This document shows, piece by piece, positions 34,584 through 45,088 of a DNA stretch of 64,000 bases. The position numbers and the translations under genes were made by a program. The stretch is from NCBI GenBank assembly GCA_033964015.1, contig CM066915.1:6993575-7057574 (forward strand). The letters are read 5' to 3'. Below the pieces are notes generated by a model. That model did no database searches, had not been told where the DNA came from, and was given only the letters and a program-made list of their open reading frames with translations. Source of the stretch: Scolanthus callimorphus (lineage: Eukaryota; Cnidaria; Anthozoa; Actiniaria; Edwardsiidae). Each line of letters opens with the position of its first letter. Position 1 is the stretch's first letter.

Positions 34584-35534
34584 ATGGAAAACAGTACATC
34601 GATTCCGTTTAATAACACCATGCATCCAGACTTCGCTAAAACAGTAGCTGAATCTGTGGTATTTGCTATTTTCATAATCGTAACACTTATCGGGAATATT
34701 TTACTGGTTTCTGCGATCTTTAAGGACAAACAACTACGTGAAAACAACGCGAACAGATTACTAGTCAATCTGTCGGCGATGGACTTTGTGTTGTGCCTTC
34801 TGGTTCTGCCTATGCGCTTGGCTTCTTGCATAATGACAGAGTGGAAGATGGGACACATTGGGTGCCAGATACAAGGTGTTGCTGCGACCACAGTCGGGGC
34901 AGGAGATTTGCTTTGTATCACAGCATTGAGCATAAACCAACTTGTACAGGTCATAAAACCATTCAAACACAAGCAGTATTTCAACAGCAGAAGAACCACC
35001 TTGACAATTGCACTGATTTGGTGTGCATCAATATTTATTTCAATTGTTCCCCTTATCTTCGGCGTTCGTTACAAGTTACTCGATTCTGGCTGGTGTTTAC
35101 TAGACTACCCATCAATGCCACTGGAGATTCGTATTTCAGCGCTTACATTCCAGTTGTTAAACTTACTGTCTATCATCTGCTGTTATGTGAAAATCCTGCT
35201 GGTGCTGCGGTCTAAAACTAAGAATCGAATCACATCGGCATTGTCCGATATTCATCTAGCTGCGGCAAGACCAGCAGGCATGACAAAACTAGAAACGCGA
35301 ATAGCAAGGTCAATCCTTCTACTTATCACATTTTACCTCGTCACGTGGGTACCCTCTATTGTAACACGCTTCCTTCAGGTTTTCAATAAGAAATCCGACC
35401 TAGTTGAAGAACTAGAGACCTATTTTATATTAGGGCATTGTACAGCTATCCCTCTTATAAATTTACTGATTTCAAAATCATACTGGCATGCTGTTGCAAA
35501 AGCTCTCAGACGACAACCTAAATGGTGTTGCTGA
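34584..35534 (+). CDS. class A (rhodopsin-like) GPCR with altered DRY and NPxxY
   Basis: A single exon of 316 residues starting at MENSTSIPF. Seven hydrophobic segments are readable. N38 in LIGNILL fits TM1, D67 in LSAMDF fits TM2, C94 begins TM3, and TWVP near residue 254 matches the TM6 CWxP position. Two N-glycosylation sequons (N3, N11) lie before TM1 and the tail ends in Cys-Cys, a possible lipid site. The DRY box is replaced by Asn-Gln-Leu (118-120) and NPxxY by NLLIS (from 293). Ligand is unknown; intronless divergent receptors of this kind are numerous in anthozoans. As a plasma-membrane receptor it should couple to G proteins if functional, but the changed motifs make coupling or constitutive behaviour uncertain. 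The next gene, TSEN34, is on the opposite strand. Confidence 0.9.
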   Translation: MENSTSIPFNNTMHPDFAKTVAESVVFAIFIIVTLIGNILLVSAIFKDKQLRENNANRLLVNLSAMDFVLCLLVLPMRLASCIMTEWKMGHIGCQIQGVAATTVGAGDLLCITALSINQLVQVIKPFKHKQYFNSRRTTLTIALIWCASIFISIVPLIFGVRYKLLDSGWCLLDYPSMPLEIRISALTFQLLNLLSIICCYVKILLVLRSKTKNRITSALSDIHLAAARPAGMTKLETRIARSILLLITFYLVTWVPSIVTRFLQVFNKKSDLVEELETYFILGHCTAIPLINLLISKSYWHAVAKALRRQPKWCC

Positions 35535-35756
35535 GATTGCTCTCTGACACTTTGCTGCTCATTGTCATGTTACTTGCCTCCTTATGCAGCTGCTTGGAGG
35601 TTGCTAATTTTAAACTTTGGCTGTGTAAGAGGCTATCACGTTACCCACTTGGTATTTTTTGAAAAAGTCAAAATTTCACTTTTACGAAGTGCTTGGATAG
35701 GAGAGGGAAAGTGCAAGGGAGTGCAAGGAGGTCCCCAAGAAGTTTGTCACAAAAGG

Positions 35757-35945
35757 TGATTCCAGAAAAAAAATTCATACCCCACCACAGAGGGAATTTT
35801 CATACCCAAACCTCTGCAATTTCCAAAGTAAACACAGTGTAATATGGAAAATAACATATTTACACCTTGGAATAATCAGGCAAATCAATCCCCCAACCCT
35901 CTGAAATACATGTTCAGGGTGTTGACTATTTTTGAAATTAAAAAA
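35757..35945. mobile_element. family C inverted-repeat element, degenerate copy
   Basis: GTGATTCCAGAAAAAAAATTC followed by CATACCCCACCACAGAGGG matches the left half of the copy at 16181; the right end is not clear. It lies just beyond the GPCR coding end. Confidence 0.6.
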
Positions 35946-36219
35946 TCTCCTGCACGTTCCACATGCTCCGATCAAGTGAAAACATGCTAGTTTTGTTGTC
36001 AAATTAAATACAAAGGCAGCAACTATGCAAATGTGATTTTGTAAGATAGCATAAGGACATCACACGCTTGTTTGTGTCAAGATTGTATGTCACACCCAAC
36101 CTCCTACTGGATAATTTTATCTCACCTGATGTTTGAAAATCGAAGGTGGTTGATATCAGAAGCAGATGAAATCTTGTCATAAGCTTGTCCGGACTTGCCA
36201 AACACAAGCTCATCTGTAT

Positions 36220-36730
36220 TACAGCCAAAGACCCTCAAGCGTCCCCCTCTAGAGTGCAATAATGATTTGATTCTTGGAATATTGGATCCATTATTTGATT
36301 CAATAATGCATTCGGCTTGGGAAAACATCTTCCAATTTGAACTCGAATTTCGGCTAGAATTCGATCTTCCTGAGACCACACTCCGACACTCTTAAAAAGT
36401 AACTGGCTTTAGGCTTCTTGGAATATCCCTGATAATACTGATCAACAATTTCTTCTTTAAATGAATGAGGGAGAGATTTACCAGGCTCCTAAGTCTACCA
36501 GGCCCAGCATATTGGTAATAAAACTCGAAAACAAAAGGCTCCCTGTGGATTTTTCCATATATGGAAGCACCTCCGTCATCTATTGTCCAACCAAATCGAA
36601 AACCCAGTTCAAATCGAAAGATGTTTCCCAAGCTGAAAGTATTGTTCAATCACATAATGGATCCAATATTCCAAGAATCAAATCATTATTGCACTCTAGA
36701 GGGAGACGCTTGAGCGTCTATGGCTGTAAG
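36220..36730. repeat. inverted duplication, about 130-bp arms
   Basis: Sequence at 36220-36350, including CTCTAGAGTGCAATAATGA and TTGGAATATTGGATCC, recurs in inverse orientation at 36600-36730. Translated, both arms give NGSNIPRIKSLLHSRG on opposite strands. Between them the minus strand reads IYGKIHREPFVFEFYYQY and, in a second frame, EEIVDQYYQGYSKKPKASYF to a stop, which looks like protein but I cannot name it. It could be a duplicated and inverted gene fragment downstream of TSEN34. Confidence 0.5.
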
Positions 36731-36873
36731 GTGTTAGTGACATTAGGTGAGATGACAACTATCAGTATTAGTGTTTGGCAGCCTATAGCATCCATATTCC
36801 ATTTCTGCTTTGTTTCTTTAGTTGGTAATAAAGATGTGCAATTTTATAATGTTATGCAATCTTGTGAATTCAT

Positions 36874-38116
36874 TCAGCTTATTCCACTCCATTTGACTGA
36901 CATATAAACCACCTGACCATTAGGATCCACACTAGCAAACACTGCTGTCTTCTTCACAGTAGCCCCTAGCCTTCCAATAGAAATAACATCCAACATATCA
37001 GCTTCCCGTTCCCAAGGAACCGCAATTACAATATAATAAGAATGGAACTTGGCTGGGTCCCCAGGATATGCTAAGAAATCCCCACCAAATTTGAACCCAC
37101 ATGTGATAAACAAGTCCTTTTCCCACAAGTCTTTGAATATTCTGTATCTCAGTTTTTCAACTGCTGTTTGCGGATAAGCCCATGGAGCTTCAGGGAAACG
37201 CTGAACAGCAGCATGAGATGCCCTTGTTGGTATATGAATTAGGGCACCTTGCAGCCTCCTGTCAATTTCATCTTCATTGAGTTTTTCCATCCTATTCCCA
37301 TCATGAAAATTGTCTATTTGAATTTTCTCGTCATTTCTTATAAGCCTTTTCTCAGTTGAATCTTTTTGTACCATCTCATGAACATTTGCTTCTGATGTTG
37401 TGCAAAATTCCCTCTGATTTGACTCTTGTATTCTCGTACTATCATTTTGCATCTTGTCCTTTGTGGAAGAAAATCCTGTAAGAAAATCTGATTCTAATCT
37501 ACATTTGATTCACTAATACACAATTCTTTTTGTTCTCCAAAAGTGCACAAATGTCCCCCTGATGCTTCAACCTCTTTCCATTCGTCAGGTTCGTCAACTC
37601 TAATTGAGTCTTCTTCAACATCACTCTCTAGTTTTGTTTTCTTAGTAGCCGATTCTGTAGTGTTTCCCATAGCTAAACTTAGCTGATTCTTTCTCCTTTC
37701 CTTCTTTCGTTTCCTCCCCTCTGCGATCACCTCGGCCAGATCAAACTCCTTCTCTTCTCTTTCTTCAATAAACATTTTCACTTGCTCCGTCAGACTCTCT
37801 TGCCTCAGATTTATAAATTTCTCCACCTCCTCTCTCGGCGGAAACAGTGGTTCGTTCTCACTTTGTACTAATCGCGCGAACTTTTTGTCCAACAACAGAG
37901 TCGTCTCCTCTTTAGACAAAATGAGTGGGAGAGAAAGATAAACATTTTGCCTTGGCTTTCGGGGCAAAGACCCAACTAAGGAACCCACAATGCGATGTTT
38001 AGTCCTTAATTGAAACACGGTTTCGGGATCCACACAAATACACTGTTGCTGGCAGCAAAAAGCGTGAATTTCTCAAATTCTTTCGAATGAGTCGAACATG
38101 CTGCTGTGTCCGCCAT
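36874..38116 (-). CDS. TSEN34: tRNA-splicing endonuclease subunit Sen34, with two frame breaks
   Basis: The start is the ATG at 38116 in CAAGATGGCGG, giving MADTAACSTHSKEFEKF. The protein reads through FTLFAASNSVFVW, breaks frame near 38030, continues DPETVFQLRTKHRIVGSLVG and PRKPRQNVYLSLPLIL, a charged linker, breaks near 37490, and ends with the catalytic domain: KLRYRIFKDLWE, GFKFGGDFLAYPGDPAKFH and GRLGATVKKTAVF, last residues VKWSGIS. In the family, this subunit with TSEN2, TSEN15 and TSEN54 cuts introns out of pre-tRNAs; the Tyr, His and Lys of its active site are all visible. Length near 390 residues is a little above the vertebrate protein. Each break is mended by one extra base in a short G or T run, so assembly error is a real alternative to a pseudogene. 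No intron is needed. Confidence 0.85.
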
Positions 38117-38119
38117 CTT

Positions 38120-39250
38120 GAATTTCCAAATGGAGAATGCCGCTGGCAGGATCAGAAGGCGCATAACAAAGGATTCCCGTTATTGATGGTCGTTCCTGCG
38201 GGTGGAACCTCGTAGGGTCTCGACCAACCGCCATCTTGAAAATTACCCACAAGACCCTGGGGACAAGGTTGAATGTGTGAAGCGATATGCAAATTTGTCA
38301 TATTCGTACCTATTCCCACATAAATTCCCACATACGAATTGGCTAAAATTTGGCCGGGACCTAGGAAAAGGGGACTGAACACCTCAAGTAAAGAAAATTC
38401 CACGACCAAAGCGTTTTTTGAGCACTTTTTTGACAAAAAATGGTCACTAGCCAATCATGTTCCAGGAATTTAATTGGATAATTAAATTTCTTATCCAATT
38501 AAGTTTGTTTTCTTTTGCCGATTGACTGCCTAGTTCTTAGCCGGACCATTACTTCATAGAAATGGCAATGGAAGGATTAGGGATTGCTCAAATTATGTTT
38601 GCTTTGTTTTCTATTTCCTTCCTATACAAATTTGCATTTATTACAAAGAATTTAGAATCCAAAACAGGTATTAGCTATGGCTGCTTAGTCAAAGAAAATT
38701 GACAACAAAATCGCTCAGGAACAATGGAACCGTGAGGAAGAAAAAATGATTCATGGATGATCCACGAGGAGGTCTTCCTTTTCATTAAATCCCTTATGTC
38801 GTTGTCTGTTATTTTGAAATCTGCTAAAGAAATGTTATTTTCGGCTAATGCCGTGGAAGTGAGCCTGAATCATACTCAATGGGAGTTTAGTGAAGGGAGG
38901 GTGTAAAAGCCACTATAATAAAACCCAGAAACCACAACCTTTTTACGGACGGAGCTCATAGCATTATAGAAGAACATGAAGATCAATCTGCTTGTGTTGT
39001 TCGGCTTTTGGCCCTGGTGGATGCGATAGGTGCTGCCCCTATGCCGGACATCAGCAGCAAATAAATCACCAACAAGGTAGGTAGGTTTGTTCGGAAAGCA
39101 GGTCGTCCAAGACTGTTCTATTAGGCCATTATTAAAGATTATTGATGTTTTAGATTTTGGAAGTAACAATCGTTTAATAGCTAAGGGTACATTGCTGTAT
39201 CTAATTTGCCAGTTGTTTGGGTCATGATTTTGTCACCTCTTTTTGGAGGA
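38120..39250. other. stretch without a recognised gene
   Basis: Includes a short copy of the GCCATCTTGAAAATTACCC...AGACCCTGGGGACAAGGTT end that bounds the element at 60891-61214 (here about 38224-38275). A minus-strand frame at 38876-39169 has no recognisable motif. Confidence 0.4.
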
Positions 39251-39258
39251 GGGATATA

Positions 39259-39404
39259 AGGACGTTCCTAAACGCCCAGTATGTTATTGTACGTGTTCTT
39301 GTAATAAGATTTTTGGGGCCATACGATTAGCGCTAATCGTATGGCCCCAAAATTCTTATAACAAGAACACGTACAATAACATACTGGGCGTTTAGGAACG
39401 TCCT
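39259..39404. repeat. near-perfect 146-bp palindrome with almost no spacer
   Basis: Arms of 73 bases meet at TTAGCGCTAA (centre about 39332) and differ at only two positions. The outer edges are AGGACGTTCCTAAACGCCC and its complement. Such a structure could extrude as a cruciform. No coding content. Confidence 0.95.
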
Positions 39405-39504
39405 GTACGGCATAGGCTAGTCACTTCCGCAGGAAGATTAGTTTCAGGCACGTTAGTAATTTACGTGTTATATATGCCTAATACATGTTGTAAAAAGTTA
39501 TTCC

Positions 39505-39539
39505 CTGAAGTAGTCTCCATTAGAGACGAAACGCGTCGG
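39505..39539 (+). ncRNA. hammerhead-like motif of a Penelope-like element 3' end
   Basis: CTGAAG, a five-pair stem GTCTC / GAGAC with an ATTA-type loop, then GAAAC and GCGTC follow in the order of a hammerhead core (CUGANGA - stem II - GAAA). One extra base between CTGAAG and the stem departs from consensus. Similar blocks are known near the ends of Penelope/Neptune retroelements. An A-rich tract follows at 39606-39620, as expected at a retroelement 3' end. No Penelope reverse transcriptase is readable upstream. Confidence 0.4.
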
Positions 39540-39811
39540 AATTAAATGAAAATTACTTTTACAAGTTCAAGTGTCACTCCTTGTGCTGCTCGCTAGTCAC
39601 CGTTAAAAAATAAAAAAAAAATATGCGAAACTTTGCTACTCGGCCTGCGCCTGCGGTTTATAACAATTCTTAGTTTACAGTTGACGCGGTTTCCATTGTT
39701 ATTCGTAGGGAATTAACTCGGATAATGGCTCTCAACAAACTAAAAGTCGGGGAGGGATTTGAATTCTCCAGGGAAAGGTTGGGGTTGATCAATAGAATTG
39801 AATTGAATTTC

Positions 39812-39936
39812 TAGGTAAATATATTGTTCATTATGGATTCATAGGTAAATATATGGCTCATTATGGATTAATAGGTAAATATCTAGTTATTTACCTATGA
39901 ATCCATAATAAGCCATATACTTACCTGTAAATCAAT
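39812..39936. repeat. AGGTAAATAT repeats ending in a hairpin
   Basis: Three tandem versions of TAGGTAAATAT-...-TTATGGATT at about 31-base spacing, followed by an inverted copy containing TTTACCTATGAATCC. Confidence 0.65.
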
Positions 39937-39938
39937 AA

Positions 39939-40108
39939 TGTGTGGTTCCAGAAAATACCCCCCCCCCCCCCCCTCCCGGAAGAGTGTTGAAAAGTGACCC
40001 CCCCCCCCCACCCACCTCTCTGGAATTCCCGAAGAAAAATACAGTATTTGTATGGAAAATATATCCTTTCCTATTATCCTTCCTATGGATAATTTCTGGA
40101 ACCACACA
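39939..40108. mobile_element. family C inverted-repeat element (170 bp)
   Basis: TGTGTGGTTCCAGAAA at the left and its exact complement at the right. The interior carries runs of 13-16 C residues. Closely related in length and layout to the copy at 16181-16352. Confidence 0.85.
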
Positions 40109-40109
40109 A

Positions 40110-41460
40110 TAAGCCATTTTTACCAAGACTTCAAGGGGCACTGTCACGTTTGTTTCATCAAAATGTTTTAAATAAGACAAGTGTTCTACAGAAACAACTC
40201 CGAACCTATATTCTGTTTCAAATTAGTCTTAAAAAGAAAAGAGGCTTGTTCAGCCTGTTCGAAAATCAAAAATGCCAATTAGCAATCCAATTCCATCCGC
40301 TCGATTATACACGAAAATACTCCAAATTTGTATTGATCTAGCAGCTGAAAGGTTAGTTAAAAAACGTAGACCATTATTTTGTTGATTTGTAGGGAGTTTG
40401 ACTGCATTTAAGCTACTTAAAATGACCCCAAGTTAGACCAAATTTATGATAGACCATGACAGTTGCCCCTTTCACAATGACTAAATTCAATTATCAACCC
40501 AAACATTTTACTAGTGAATTCAAATCCATACACTTACCCCGAGAAAAAAACATCCAATAATCTCAGTTTATGCATCTATGCTGACTGTCTGTCTATAACC
40601 AATATTTGCTCCTGATTTGCCTTTATGCGAATCCCGTTGAACGCCACAAAACACGATTTCCGAGAACGCCTTCACTTGAACCATATTGAGAAGCGTTTGT
40701 CCAGTCTACTTGCTTGGTCTCATTGCCCATAGAGTGTGTTTAAGACGTAAACCTGAAAATACAGATAAAATCATGCCCAGGTTAATTGCATATCTAATCG
40801 TAGAGAGCAACCAACGAGCGCAAAATACCTGAAACTTGCCTTCAGTTTCTCCAACTTGAATCAGTTCCATCCGTGTTGCTAGACACAACGTTATGCAAAT
40901 TGAGCTGTAGCTGTCAGGGCGTGGTACAAATGAAAATAACCAGTAAGGACGTAGTTGCTTTTGTCTCTATTATTTTCGTTCTACAAAGGAGTTCTTTTGT
41001 CTGTAGTCTATTATCCTCGTTCTTTGTGTTGAGGTATAGGGTATTGTTGTATTATCCAACCAGAGAGGAGCTTTAAGCAGCTACGTACCGACCAAAATAA
41101 CAGCGCTTTAATGAGTTGCGCTTTTACAAAAGGCCGCTTGATTGATTGGACTGGCTGTTGTACGAAAACAAAAGACGTAATTCGTGTTTGGAAACCTTTG
41201 TCAATCATAGTTGAATAAAAGTTGTCATACATTTTCTTCAGCATCACAACTTTATTGTGCATGGTAAAAATTAATTGCAATAAGTTTCTCTGGGGAACCC
41301 ACTTCTGTGAAAGCAGCTAAATAACTAACAATAGTTCCTATTGGAATCCGCTATCTTTTTCAATTGTAAACTGTACTCCTTTTCAAAACTGTTAAATTCA
41401 ATGAGAAGCATGCATTTCATTTGTCCCTGTTTTCTGAAAACCTTGTCAACTGTAAACTAA
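40110..41460. other. stretch without a confident gene
   Basis: On the minus strand an ATG at 40870 begins MELIQVGETEGKFQ followed by a GTATTT donor-like sequence (near 40828). This could be a first exon, but no partner exon was established. Confidence 0.3.
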
Positions 41461-41464
41461 GTCC

Positions 41465-41564
41465 GTTAATTACCTCGATTCTCGGCAATTAACCCCAATA
41501 CATCCCTCGGGCCTACGGCCCTTGGGATGTATTGGGGTTATTGCCTCGAATCTCGGTAATTAAC
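41465..41564. repeat. 100-bp hairpin
   Basis: GTTAATTACCTCGATTCTCGG and CCCCAATACATCCC at the left are matched in inverse order at the right around a GGGCCTACGGCCC centre. Confidence 0.85.
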
Positions 41565-41718
41565 TCTAACTTTATTCCATAAAATACTAATTCTACCTCA
41601 CCACTACGTCATCAGGAGATCACGTGAGATTGCACAACTTGCTAGCTCAGCTCAATGCATGCTTGCTCGGCGAAGCGAACACACGTGTTTTCATAGCTGA
41701 AGACTATAAACGTTCAAA

Positions 41719-43124
41719 TTGCCCAAAATTGGGTCGAACTGTGGACTTACTACTCAAATGAGGGAAGAAAAATCCAACCCTGAAGGTGTAATCACCAAAA
41801 CTCAGGGTTGTGAGCATGAACGTATTGAACAAATCCAAGCGGAAAAGTCGATGGCGGGAAATCCCACAACCATGACCACAAGAACAAACATTGAAGTTGA
41901 AACGCCTGTGACCCAGACAAAGTCTGCAGCTGGAGGCTCAAAGGTTAAAAAAGCAGCGAAAAAGCCATCTAATTCAGCTAGCAGCAATACGGGACCGGGA
42001 AAGTCCAATGACCATCCCGCTCGACAAAAACAGAACAAACAAGATGGCGGCCATCTTGTTGACATGGCGGGCCCGTCGCAATCTTCTGCGATAACAGATG
42101 CAATAGTGCAAAGTATGCAGGCTGGATTCAATGAACTAGCCTCCTTGCTCAAAGAAGGAAGTGGCCTAAAGGGCTCAAAAAGGGACCGAAACTCGTCCCA
42201 TACTTTTAAAGCTCAAGTTCAGGCGAAACGTGCTCGACACGAAAGCTTCTCAGAGTCCTCCGAGTCAGGGAGTGATTCAGCTGGGGAAGGCGATAAGCAA
42301 GGCCCCGAACCTATAAAGGTTGACAAAGAAATAGAAGGTCTGTTCGACGATGAGCCCTCTAAGGAGGAGCACAATGGCAATGAGGTCGATATTTTCGATG
42401 AAATCGAAGAGCAATACGACCTTGATGAGAAGTGTGGCCCACCAGTCTCTGACAAAGTGGCGGCCTTAACGAACAAAATGGCGCGTGCCAAACTCAGTGA
42501 TGATGATTTGAAAGAAAAACTGAACAAATTTAAGCGCCCAAAAAACTGTGACAAAATGGTACAAGTCAAAGTCAACCCAGAAATATGGGGGAAAATTACT
42601 TCAGCCACTAGAAGCCGAGACTTAAAACTACAGAAAATACAATCCGTCTTGCTCAAAGCCACATCTGGGCTTGTGCAATTGGCAGACAAATTCTACTGCC
42701 AGAAGGACAAGACCAATGCCATACCTATCATGAACATATTATCCCTCATCACTCATGCTAATTGTGACTTGAGTCACAGGCGCCGGACCTTATCAAACCA
42801 GACCTCAACAAATCATACCAACAAATTTGCTCTGAGCAGTTGGAAGTCACCGACCTATTATTTGGGGATGACTTGACTCAAAAGATCAAGGATATAAATA
42901 CCACCAACAGGGTGGGAAACCGGTTGCTTGACCAGCCAAGCCATTTCAAACGGCCACGCTCTGATTTTAATAGGAGATCTTCAAATCCATCAAAAAACGG
43001 CCAGCGACTGGGGTACAGACCCCAAGTAACCAACAGGAAGTGGCAAAAACACAACAACTACCCTCAGAGTCAGAAAAAGAAAGACGAGGGAAGGGAGAGA
43101 GATAGACTCACAGCAAGAGTCTAA
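41719..43124 (+). pseudogene. DIRS gag-like gene, one frame break
   Basis: The first 385-codon frame (41719-42876) is rich in Lys, Ser and acidic residues, typical of the DIRS gag region, with EQYDLDEKCGPPVSDKVAAL and KVNPEIWGKI. The end after RHRRR-like 42783 should shift frame to give a long tail including VTDLLFGDDLTQKIKDI (to 43124). One missing G next to the CGG near 42784 would reconnect the two. The product would form the particle. Confidence 0.75.
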
Positions 43125-43129
43125 TGCCT

Positions 43130-45088
43130 CAAAGGTTAGTCTGCTTCCCAACTTAACAAATGATGCACAAGTTAATTCATTTGCAGCGGGCAGGATAAAA
43201 TATTTCCTCCATGAATGGAAATCCATTTCATCTGATCAAACAATACTACAGTTCAAGGATGCAAACTAGTTTGGTCCAAGGGCAAAGTTCCTATCCAGAA
43301 AAAACAGCCTAAAGAACTTAAATTTACGGACACAGAACAAACATTTATTGACACTGAAATTGAAAGGCTTTTAGCCAAAAAGTTATCGTCCCCTGCCAAT
43401 GTGAACCAGGGGATTTATGTCTACGTATTTGTCAGACCAAAACCAGATGGCACTCATAGGCTTATACTAAACTTAAAAATCCTTAATCAGTACCTAGAAT
43501 ACCATCATTTCAAAATGGAAACTCTGCAGTCAGCCATAAATATGATGACTAAGGATTGTTTTATGGCCAGCATTGATCTTAAGGATGCTTATTATTCAGT
43601 GCCAATACATGAAGACTATCAAAAGTACTTGAAATTCTCATGGAGAAACCACACCTACAATTTACCTGCTTAGCAAATGGGCTTGCTTGTGCACCAAGAT
43701 TATTTACTAAATTACTTAAGCCATTATTTTGTAACCTTCGGTTGCAAGGGTTCTTGTCAGTGTCATATATTGATGATTGCTATTTGCAAGGTAATACTTT
43801 GCAAAATTGCAAGGACAATGTTCAGGCAACTCTGAACATGTTTGAAAAATTAGGCTTCATTGTACATTTGGAAAAGTCTGTCTTTGAGCCTACTCACCAA
43901 ATTAAATTTCTGGGGTTCATTTTGAACTCGGAGAATATGACAGTTTCACCTACTACAAGCAAAATAGCTTCAATAAAACAGACTATACAGATATTTTTGT
44001 CTAAGAAAAAGCCGACTATAAGACAACTAGCAGAAGTAATTGGAAAGATAGTAGCTGTTTTTCCAGGAAGCTTATATGGGCCCCTGCATTACAGGGACAT
44101 AGAAAATGACAAAATCATTGCCCTCAGACAATCACATGGTGATTATGACAGTGAAATTACTATTTCCAATGCCGCCAGACAGGAATTGCTGTGGTGGTTA
44201 GATAATATTCACTTGGTTTGTAAACCAGTTTGTCATCCTAACCCTGATATTGTGATTAAATCTGATGCTTCCCTATTGGGTTGGGGGGCTGTGTATGACC
44301 ACCAGTCAACAGGTGGACGTTGGTCCGAGACAGAGAGTCAATTTCATATCAATTCACTTGAATTGAGAGCTGCATTTTTTGCCTTGCAAACATTTTGTAG
44401 CAAATTTGCAGATAAACACATACGGCTTTTGATAGACAATACCACAGCAGTGGCATACATTAATAATATGGGGGGCAGCCACTCTCTCATGTGTAACAGC
44501 ATAGCTAAAGACATATGGTCTTGGTGTCAAGCTAAAAATATATGGGTCAGTGCTGCTCATTTACCAGGCTCTCAGAATGTTGAGGCAGACAAAGCCTCAC
44601 GTGTTTTCTATGACAACACAGAGTGGAAACTAAATCCTAGCATATTCCAACTTATTTCTGAAACGTTTTTCTTACCAAATTTAGATTTATTTGCATCGCG
44701 ATTAAATCACCAGCTTCCACGTTATGTTGCCTGGCACCCAGACCCAGGAGCCGAGGCTGTTGATGCCTTCACATTAGACTGGGGTACTGAGCGATTTTAT
44801 GCCTTTCCCCCTTTCAGCCTCCTGGGCAAGGTTGTTCAGAAAATTTACAACGACAAAGCAGAAGGGATTCTTGTAGTACCAAACTGGCCAACCCAAACTT
44901 GGTTCCCACACATGACGAACATTTTGGTCAAAAAGCTACTGATACTTCCACAAGGGAAAGACATGTTAATTCTTCCATACAAGAGAGAGCAAGTACACCC
45001 ACTACATCCAAAGTTACAACTCATGGCATGTCACTTGTCAGCAAATCCCTCTCAGACAGAGGATTATCAAAGCAAACACTTGACATAA
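43130..45088 (+). pseudogene. DIRS reverse transcriptase and RNase H, frame breaks
   Basis: The amino part before 43401 reads AGRIKYFLHEWKSIS and, after a shift near 43262, KLVWSKGKVP. The polymerase follows with FVRPKPDGTHRLILNLK and DLKDAYYSVPIHEDYQKYL, a break near 43650, then FTCLANGLACAPRLFTKLLK and the catalytic SYIDDCYLQG. RNase H is visible as KSDASLLGWGAVYD, HINSLELRA, LLIDNTTAVAYINN and NVEADKASR. A downstream DLFASRLNHQLPRYVAW segment is typical of the DIRS group. The polymerase copies element RNA into DNA. Confidence 0.85.

Noticed and set aside
34319..34999. 226-codon minus-strand frame
   Set aside because: Antisense to the GPCR gene, whose own frame shows seven membrane segments.
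37460..37500. A 27-base intron in TSEN34 (GTAGAT...TTACAG)
   Set aside because: Too short for a spliceosomal intron and its removal, being a multiple of three, does not reconnect the frames.
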